DNA of 57,050 nt, taken from contig NZ_KB902687.1 of NCBI RefSeq assembly GCF_000379605.1, positions 6,982 through 64,031 of the forward strand. The letters run 5' to 3'. Shown in pieces: positions 51,499 through 57,050 of the stretch. Source of the DNA: Rhizobium giardinii bv. giardinii H152 (GTDB lineage Bacteria > Pseudomonadota > Alphaproteobacteria > Rhizobiales > Rhizobiaceae). Every line of letters begins with the position of its first letter. Positions within the stretch are counted from its first letter, which is position 1. Under the pieces are notes generated by a model. That model did not search any database and had not been told where the DNA came from. It saw nothing but the letters and a program-made list of their open reading frames with translations. The translations under genes and the position numbers were made by a program.

Positions 51499-53133
51499 CT
51501 AGTTGCCGCCCCCCGCCGCTGCACGCTGCATATTTTCCATCACCTGATCGATCGAGAAACTTCCGGGCTTCTGTCTGGGTGGGAACTCCTTGAACGTTTC
51601 CAAGAACTTGGCGACATAGGCCTGCGCCGGTACCACCACGAAGAGGTGCTCCACACGCCAGCGTTCATAGTCCATGCCCTCATGGTCGGCCGTCTCGAAT
51701 GGATCGGAGCGAAGATTGAAGAGCTTGGGTAGGCGCAGTGGTACAAAAGGCTCTTGCCAGACATTGAGGCCCTCTTCGCGTTGTTCGGCAAAGACGACCT
51801 TCCACTGCTGATAACGAAGGCCGACAAGCGAACCATCGTCAACGAAATAGATGAATTCCTTGCGCGGATCCTCTCCTTTCCCAGAGAGGTAGTCGGTGAT
51901 GTTGTAGCCGTCGAGGTGCACCTTGAAGGTCTTCGCCCCGGCCGTGTGACCCTTGAGCAGCTTCTCCTTGATCTCGGGATCGCCGGCCGCGGCCACGAGC
52001 GTGGGGATCCAATCTTCATGCGCTACGACGTCGTTATAGATTGTGCCGGGGTTGATCACACCCGGCCAGCGCACCATACTCGGGACGCGGTAGCCGCCTT
52101 CCCAGTTGGTGTTCTTTTCACCGCGGAATGGTGACTGGCCACCGTCCGGCCATGTGAACTTCTCAGCGCCGTTGTCGGTTGAGTACATGACGATCGTGTT
52201 TTCCGACAGGCCGAGATCGTCCAGCGCCTTGAGCATCTCGCCAACATGGGCGTCGTGCTCCACCATCCCGTCCGGATATATTCCGAGGCCGGTCTTTCCC
52301 TGGCTCTCGGCCTTGAGCCGTGTCCAGATGTGCATGCGGGTCGAGTTCCACCAGAGGAAGAAGGGTTTGTCCTGTTCCTTGGCGCGCTTCAGGAAATCGA
52401 TCGCGGCATCGGTGACCTCCTGATCGATCGTCTCCATCCGCTTTTTCGTGAGCGGTCCGGTGTCCTCGATGCGGCCGTCGGCATAGGTGTGGAGCACGCC
52501 GCGCGGTCCAAACTTCTTGTTGAACTCGGGGTCTTTCGGGTAGTCGGGATTCTCAGGTTCGTCTGAGGCATTGAGGTGGTAAAGGGAGCCGAAGAATTCG
52601 TCAAAGCCGTGGGCGGTCGGAAGATGTTCGTCGAGGTCACCGAGGTGGTTCTTACCGAACTGGCCGGTCATGTAGCCGAGCGGCTTGAGCAGGTCGGCGA
52701 GTGTAGGATCTTCCGCCTGCATTCCCTCCTTGGCCCCTGGCAAGCCGACCTTCAACAATCCGGTCCGGTATGGCGACTGACCGGTAATAAACGCCGCTCG
52801 ACCGGCCGTGCAGCTCTGCTGGCCATAATAGTCGGTGAACAGTCCGCCCTCGGCGGCAATCCGGTCGATATTGGGCGTCTTGTAGCCCATCATGCCCTGG
52901 TTGTAGGCGCTGATGTTCCAATAGCCGACGTCGTCGCCCCACAGGATGAGGATGTTTGGAGGCTTGGTGGCAGCCTGGGCGTTGGCCGGCTTAGTCAGGG
53001 AGGCTAATACGCCGGAAGATAGCGCTGAAGCGACAAGCAGCGAGGTGCCGCTCAGCAGCAGATCGCGACGCCTCAATCCCGATTCAGTTTGATGTTTCTG
53101 TTCGGTGGTACCTGCTGGGATCTCCTTGCTCAT
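51499..53133 (-). CDS. Tat-exported arylsulfatase (type I, CxAxR)
   Basis: The protein is 544 residues from the ATG at 53133 (AAGGAGGAG upstream). It begins with a twin-Arg-like signal (RRRDLLLSGTSLLVASAL, residues 21-38). Metal-binding D67/D68 lie in ILWGDDVGYW, and the catalytic cysteine C108 in QQSCTAGRAAFITG (C-x-A-x-R), the site that FGE converts to formylglycine. Further sulfatase features are YRTGLLKVG and STDNGAEKFTWPDGG. It would hydrolyse sulfate esters in the periplasm after folding and activation in the cytoplasm, consistent with Tat export and the FGE gene in the same operon. Confidence 0.93.
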   Translation of the reverse strand: MSKEIPAGTTEQKHQTESGLRRRDLLLSGTSLLVASALSSGVLASLTKPANAQAATKPPNILILWGDDVGYWNISAYNQGMMGYKTPNIDRIAAEGGLFTDYYGQQSCTAGRAAFITGQSPYRTGLLKVGLPGAKEGMQAEDPTLADLLKPLGYMTGQFGKNHLGDLDEHLPTAHGFDEFFGSLYHLNASDEPENPDYPKDPEFNKKFGPRGVLHTYADGRIEDTGPLTKKRMETIDQEVTDAAIDFLKRAKEQDKPFFLWWNSTRMHIWTRLKAESQGKTGLGIYPDGMVEHDAHVGEMLKALDDLGLSENTIVMYSTDNGAEKFTWPDGGQSPFRGEKNTNWEGGYRVPSMVRWPGVINPGTIYNDVVAHEDWIPTLVAAAGDPEIKEKLLKGHTAGAKTFKVHLDGYNITDYLSGKGEDPRKEFIYFVDDGSLVGLRYQQWKVVFAEQREEGLNVWQEPFVPLRLPKLFNLRSDPFETADHEGMDYERWRVEHLFVVVPAQAYVAKFLETFKEFPPRQKPGSFSIDQVMENMQRAAAGGGN

Positions 53134-53324
53134 GGCGCGCTCCTCCTTCGACGCGTTGAAAATTTCGTCGACCTGCGCCGGACCCGTCCAACGCAGGTAC
53201 GTTCGATGCACACCTTGCATGCCGCTCCCCCGCTGGAGCTACTCATGGAGTGCAATGCTCGGCCCGAGAACGCAAAAATCGTGTGAATGGCTTGGCGGTT
53301 AACCATAAAGGCAAGCGCACCGGT

Positions 53325-53696
53325 TTAAGATACATCCGTTTGAAGCCAGGTTGCCGCTAGGGCCGCATGCTGCGGACGCCAGGATCGGACAATGACACCT
53401 TCCTGGCGCATAACAGCGCCGAGCCAGGCTGCCGGGCGATTCAGACGAGGATCGTGAACGATCGCAATGCGCCGAATTGTTTTGGCAGCCCTGCGCCAAG
53501 CGAGCAATGCATCGCCTCCGGGAGCGGAAAACGCCCAATCTTTGATACCGACCCAGTCCAACAAAAGCAGCACGTCGCCACGTCTGGGAAGGTCGGCAAC
53601 CATGTCCGCAATGGCAACGAATTCGGAATCCGTCACCGGCCCGCGATGTCGGAATGCCAGAATATTGTCGCCAAACGTGGAGACGATCTCAAACAA
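53325..53696 (-). CDS. STAS/SEC14-like (SpoIIAA-like) domain protein
   Basis: The 123-residue protein, MFEIVSTFGDNILAFRHRGP onward, has the alternating strand and helix pattern of SpoIIAA-like STAS proteins (LLLLDWVGIKDW, IRRIAIVHDPRL). The family is found widely in Alphaproteobacteria without a defined biochemical role; some bind lipids or partner proteins. I take the TTG at 53696, which has AAGGA six bases upstream and gives the usual family length; an ATG at 53726 is in frame. It is divergent from the AraC regulator gene and close to the sulfatase operon. Confidence 0.7.
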   Translation of the reverse strand: MFEIVSTFGDNILAFRHRGPVTDSEFVAIADMVADLPRRGDVLLLLDWVGIKDWAFSAPGGDALLAWRRAAKTIRRIAIVHDPRLNRPAAWLGAVMRQEGVIVRSWRPQHAALAATWLQTDVS

Positions 53697-53827
53697 AACA
53701 AGTCCTTGGGATGTTGCGCAAAACATCCCGAAGCATTGTTCCCGAAGTCGCAATGTTGCGCTACTCTGCCAGTGCAGAATTCGGCCCAAAACTGCAGCGC
53801 CGAATTGCTGTTGTGAGAGGCTGTGCC

Positions 53828-54829
53828 ATGCCCCACGTCCGGAAAGATCCACTGGGCCGATTTTCGGCCGTCCGAACCCGCGATGTTGGCGAGCTTCGCC
53901 AGCGTCTATCGGGTCTGTTCTCTGTCCGATCACTCGATATAGGCCGTGGAGCGCAGCAGGATTTCGACGGACATCTCAATCACTACGAACTGCACGATGT
54001 CGGGCTGAGCTTTGCTCGATACGGTTCTTCGATTGAGGCATCCCTTTCGCATGGGGATTTTTATCTTCAAGGCTTTCCACTTCGAGGCGATGGCAGTTTT
54101 GTCGTCGACGGCTCAGAGACAATCGTCTCCCGCCGTCGTGGTTTGGTAGCAGGCGTGGGCGCCGAGGTGCGGCTTAGGTACTCACCGGACTTCGAGCATT
54201 TGATCGTGAGGATCAAGCCGCAAGCATTAATCAAGAAGCTCAGCGCGTTAATCGGCCGCCCAGTCGATCCGCCGTTGACGATCGTGACCGACATCGCACC
54301 GGATTCCCAGGCTGCGGCGGCCCAGTTCCGTCTGCTGGAGTTTGTCATCGGAGAGCTCGACCGTGAAGACGCTTCGCTTCCGCCGCTCGTCCTGGCCGAG
54401 CTTGAACAAGCGCTCCTCGTCGCCTTCCTTTGCAGCAACCGCCATAATTATAGTCACCTGCTCAACGAACAGCCGCTCTCACCGGCACCCTGGCAAGTGC
54501 GCAGGGTGGAGGAATATATCGAGCAGAACTGGGGTCAGCCGCTGACCATCGAGGCAATGGCTCTGGTTGCAAACGCAAGCGTGCGAAGTCTCTTTTATTC
54601 TTTCAAAAAAAGCCGCGGTGTCTCTCCGATGACCTTTGTCAAGCAGGTTCGCATACGCAATGCCAAGGCGATGCTGGCGAGCCCGAGCCCGACAACGAGT
54701 GTAACGTCGGTCGCCTACGCCTGCGGGTTCAGCAATCTCGGGCATTTCGCCAGATACTATTACAGCACCTTCGGTGAGCACCCATCCGATACACTCAGGA
54801 AGGCGTTCCGCAGCTCCGGCTCCCATTAG
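53828..54829 (+). CDS. AraC-family transcriptional regulator
   Basis: The protein is 333 residues from the ATG at 53828 (GAGAGG upstream). It has an N-terminal AraC_binding_2-type ligand domain (about 10-190) and a C-terminal double HTH (about 230-330: LTIEAMALVANASVRSLFYSF, TSVTSVAYACGFSNLGHFARY). The regulator is divergent from the STAS-like gene. Control of the sulfatase operon is possible but inferred only from proximity. It is the last intact gene before the mobile-element debris on the right. Confidence 0.88.
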   Translation: MPHVRKDPLGRFSAVRTRDVGELRQRLSGLFSVRSLDIGRGAQQDFDGHLNHYELHDVGLSFARYGSSIEASLSHGDFYLQGFPLRGDGSFVVDGSETIVSRRRGLVAGVGAEVRLRYSPDFEHLIVRIKPQALIKKLSALIGRPVDPPLTIVTDIAPDSQAAAAQFRLLEFVIGELDREDASLPPLVLAELEQALLVAFLCSNRHNYSHLLNEQPLSPAPWQVRRVEEYIEQNWGQPLTIEAMALVANASVRSLFYSFKKSRGVSPMTFVKQVRIRNAKAMLASPSPTTSVTSVAYACGFSNLGHFARYYYSTFGEHPSDTLRKAFRSSGSH

Positions 54830-54908
54830 GCGCGACCAGCTTCGGTGACTGGGAGCTACACTGCCGCACAGACGGCCACGCTCTCCGGCAAGGTTTCGGC
54901 GGATCCGT

Positions 54909-55124
54909 TTGCAGGAAAGGATCGGTGCGATGGCGCCAAAACTGCGGACGAAGGGCGCGAGCGTCGTCATCGAAAAACTGCTGGAGCGGGATGCCGTGCC
55001 GGCCTCAGCTCCCGGCAGTCATCTTTCCCGCTGGGCGGCGACGCGGCTGTTCGAGCGGCTGCAAAATTTTGGCGCGGTGCGCGAACTTTCCGGCCGGACC
55101 TCGTTCCGGATTTTTGGATTGTGA
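54909..55124 (+). pseudogene. C-terminal remnant, possibly of a DUF1403-family protein
   Basis: About 65-70 residues remain: [20 protein letters not shown], then [21 protein letters not shown] and [14 protein letters not shown] before TGA. The ending resembles what I recall of DUF1403 proteins that lie beside DUF1612 and ScpB-like genes on rhizobial plasmids, but I cannot confirm it. There is no matching N-terminal part upstream, where the AraC gene ends. The stop lies two bases before the ATG of the scpB-like gene, an arrangement consistent with a former operon. Confidence 0.45.
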
Positions 55125-55126
55125 TC

Positions 55127-55724
55127 ATGGCCGGATCGAACGCGGCAAAGGCAGAGAGAGTGGGGCGCAAGACGAGGTCGGAGGACAATGTCCTCATCGA
55201 TCGCGAGCTTGAGGATTTGCCGCCGGACTTACGTTGGCGCGAATGGATGCTGCGCGTCGAGGCCGTGATTTCTGCCGCCGCGGAACCGGTCACCCGCGAG
55301 ATTTTGGCGCGTGTGGTCGGCCGAAACTGCAGCGTCGAGCTTTTGATCGACGACTTGCGCGAGGAACTGCGGTCGCGTCCCTATGACATCGTCGCGGTCG
55401 CCGGCGGCTGGCAGCATCGAAGCCGTCCGGCTTATGCGCCCGCAATCCGCGCCGCGTTGTCCAACATTGTTCGGCAAGGAGGTGAGCCGCGACACGATCG
55501 CCAGCCTGCGCGACGCCGGCTTCCTCGGCTCAGGCCCGCGCAGCCCGACACCCGGCGCGCCCTACACCTATGTGACCACCAGGCATTTCCTGTCGGCGTT
55601 CGGACTGGAGAAGCTGCGCGATCTGCCCGATCTGGAGCGGATGGAGGACGACGGGCTGCTCAGTCGACAGGCGCTCGACGAAACCGCGACGGCTGAGCGT
55701 GACGGCGACGTCCTGGAGGACTGA
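55127..55724 (+). pseudogene. scpB: ScpB-like (SMC-Scp complex) gene with internal deletion and frameshift
   Basis: The first frame encodes LPPDLRWREWMLRVEAVISA and DIVAVAGGWQHRSRPAYAPA, a ScpB-like start with the first winged helix. Near 55450-55470 about 40 codons expected before FGKEVSRDTIA are missing and the frame changes; the end then reads FGKEVSRDTIASLRDAGFLG, PRSPTPGAPYTYVTTRHFLS and AFGLEKLRDLPDLE. Plasmid-borne ScpB-like proteins are commonly linked to DUF1612 and DUF1403 genes in rhizobia; their role in plasmid maintenance is not established. This copy is not expected to work. Confidence 0.75.
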
Positions 55725-55731
55725 CTATAGT

Positions 55732-56597
55732 TTACGTTCCAATCAACTCCTGCACCTCGCGACGGCCGGGACCTGGGTTCATTCTGGCATAGGCGCCGAG
55801 CGGGTCTGGAAGCTTGATGTCCGGTTCGTTGCCCTCCGAGGCAACCGGCCGTCCTCTTCTTCGCCCGAGAGCGTTCGCAAGCAGCTCGATCCAGGCGCGG
55901 TGATCACTCGTCGGCGGAATCAGACGTCGCAGACGTCGCTCTTTGCAGTCCTTTTCGTCATCCGTAGCATCGTCCACCAGCCATTCATCGGGGCGACTGA
56001 GACGGTCGGCGCAGTACGCCCGTGCCGCTGTCGACAGACTTGTGAGGATCATCGTCGAGTAGTAGCCGCCGACACTGGGCATGCCCAAAAGACGGCGGAC
56101 AAACACAGGACCAGACGGGGCGTGGGCGATTGCTTCCACGCTGCAGATATTATCAATGCATCGGTCGAGCGTTCTCGTCTCAGGACTGAGGTAGGGAATG
56201 GGTGCGCGGCGCAAGTCGTAGCCGCACGCGACACAATAATGTTGCGGCACCAGTTCGCCTTGGTCAAAGACCGCAATGCGGCCGTGGCAGGACGGACATC
56301 GGTCACGCAACCGGCAGCCATGCTCTGTGCAGGAAACCCGAGTCGCCAGCCGCCATCGCCGCCGAAAGTACGGCTGTGCATCTTCGGCCAGACAGCGGCA
56401 GCAGAACTGCAGCCAGGTCGATGCCCATTGACGGCCGTCGTTGCGTAGCGGCAGCAGGAGTTGCCTTGGCAAGTCATGCGACAACGTCATCGCGGCGAGC
56501 TGATTGTGCGCGATACCGGTGTTGGCGCTCAGCAGGTTCGCAACGTCATCTGGCAGCCTGAGATCAAGGGCTGCCGACCACATTCCCGGATTAAGCC
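55732..56597 (-). pseudogene. tniQ: Second TniQ-family gene, 5' end removed by an IS21 insertion
   Basis: This reading is a clear homologue of the TniQ at 25.5-26.6 kb: NPGMWSAALDLRLPDDVANL, CCRCLAEDAQPYFRRRWRL, CPSCHGRIAVFDQGELVPQH, then an intact C-terminal part (DRLSRPDEWLVDD, DPLGAYARMNPGPG) that the first copy reaches only after a frameshift. The N-terminal ~70 codons are missing because the frame runs into IS21 terminal DNA at 56598. It is convergent with the scpB-like remnant. Confidence 0.85.
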
Positions 56598-57050
56598 TGT
56601 GTTCCGGCGTGCAAATTTGACCCCCTTGGCGGGGTAATCGGCGTCCAATTTTGACCCCCCTCAGATTCCATCTGACCATCCGGCTTTTGGCGGCGGATGG
56701 AGCGGGAGTTGAAGCGAGTGGATACGATTGCGCGTGTTCGACGGGCCTTCCATGTGCAGGGCTGGTCGGTGAAGAAGATTGTCCGGGAACTCCACGTGTC
56801 GCGCAACACGGTTCGCAAGATTCTGCGTTCCGACGAGACCGATTTTACCTATGAACGAGAGCGGCAACCGCTGCCAAGGATCGGAGCGTGGAAGGCCGAG
56901 ATCGAGCGGTTTCTGACAGCGAATGAGGGCAAGCCGTCGCGTGAACGGCTAACGCTGATCCGGATTTACGAGGAGGTTCGGGCACTCGGCTACGATGGCA
57001 GTTATGACGCGATCCGCCGATATGCCAAGACCTGGGCGAAGAACCGGGGA
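56598..57050 (+). mobile_element. Left part of a second IS21-family element, cut by the window edge
   Basis: The element starts TGTGTTCCGGCGTGC within the tniQ gene. Two internal terminal repeats follow, CAAATTTGACCCCC (56611-56624) and CCAATTTTGACCCCCC (56645-56660), and then istA. The end sequence differs from that of the element at 37.5 kb, so it is a different IS21-family member. Confidence 0.85.
56697..57050 (+). CDS. istA: IS21 transposase IstA, N-terminal part
   Basis: An open frame of 118 codons runs to the window end without a stop: MERELKRVDTIARVRRAFHV, then the helix-turn-helix SVKKIVRELHVSRNTVRKIL and RERLTLIRIYEEVRALGYDG. This is the DNA-binding part of IstA; the catalytic core would lie beyond the window. 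Confidence 0.88.
   Translation, partial: MERELKRVDTIARVRRAFHVQGWSVKKIVRELHVSRNTVRKILRSDETDFTYERERQPLPRIGAWKAEIERFLTANEGKPSRERLTLIRIYEEVRALGYDGSYDAIRRYAKTWAKNRG

Overview
The window reads as accessory DNA from an alphaproteobacterium of the Rhizobiales (Rhizobium, Agrobacterium, Sinorhizobium or Mesorhizobium type), probably a megaplasmid, chromid or island. The evidence is the codon use and GC-rich genes, the TniA/TniB/TniQ and DUF1612-like genes familiar from rhizobial plasmids, two IS21-family elements, many ABC importers and dense catabolic operons. No rRNA, tRNA, CRISPR array or replication gene was found.

Region 1 (1-12.2 kb) is a catabolic island beside the etfB start. It holds FAH-family hydrolase and FAD-dehydrogenase genes (minus), a BKACE-family enzyme and IclR regulator (plus), a cyclase-family/CMD-family/SDR operon (minus) and a SsuABC/NMT1-type ABC importer operon (plus). 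Both divergent promoter regions carry tandem 13-bp GGGAC-N3-GTCCC-like sites spaced exactly 20 bp apart, so one regulator, plausibly the IclR protein, may control all four transcripts. Degraded GMC-oxidoreductase and ETF-QO remnants lie at its two edges. A decayed strip (12.2-14.1 kb) follows, with a CaiB/BaiF CoA-transferase frameshifted near its start and an ABC sugar permease remnant.

Region 2 (14.1-25.4 kb) is a ten-gene minus-strand operon that looks like a complete trans-4-hydroxy-L-proline route: proline-racemase-family epimerase, FAD amino-acid oxidase, DHDPS-family deaminase and aldehyde dehydrogenase leading to 2-oxoglutarate. It also encodes a betaine-type ABC importer, a GlxA/AraC regulator and a GntR/FCD regulator. 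A paralogous GntR gene is divergent from it.

Region 3 (25.5-30.3 kb) is a TniA/TniB/TniQ transposition module, with tniQ frameshifted, next to a DUF1612-like gene that seems to have lost its 5' end.

Region 4 (30.3-48.8 kb) is a defence-type island. It contains a stand-alone 1381-residue protein that joins a GT4 glycosyltransferase, a helical linker, a cobalamin-binding-like domain and a radical-SAM domain. Running towards it on the minus strand is a train of genes: SIR2 and HerA; a REase-fold protein, a small middle component and a Rad50-like ATPase (an ABC-three-component-type system); then HEPN, trypsin-like, PD-(D/E)XK and HEPN-like proteins. A 2.6-kb IS21 element with a 7-bp target duplication splits the last four.

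Region 5 (49.3-54.8 kb) is a sulfatase locus: Tat-exported arylsulfatase, HAD hydrolase and formylglycine-generating enzyme, plus a STAS-like protein and an AraC regulator. Region 6 (54.9-57.05 kb) is mobile-element debris: a possible DUF1403 C-terminus, an internally deleted scpB, and a second tniQ cut by another IS21 element that runs off the window. The relation of regions 3 and 6 suggests that regions 4 and 5 were inserted into a DUF1612-DUF1403-scpB-tniQ locus.
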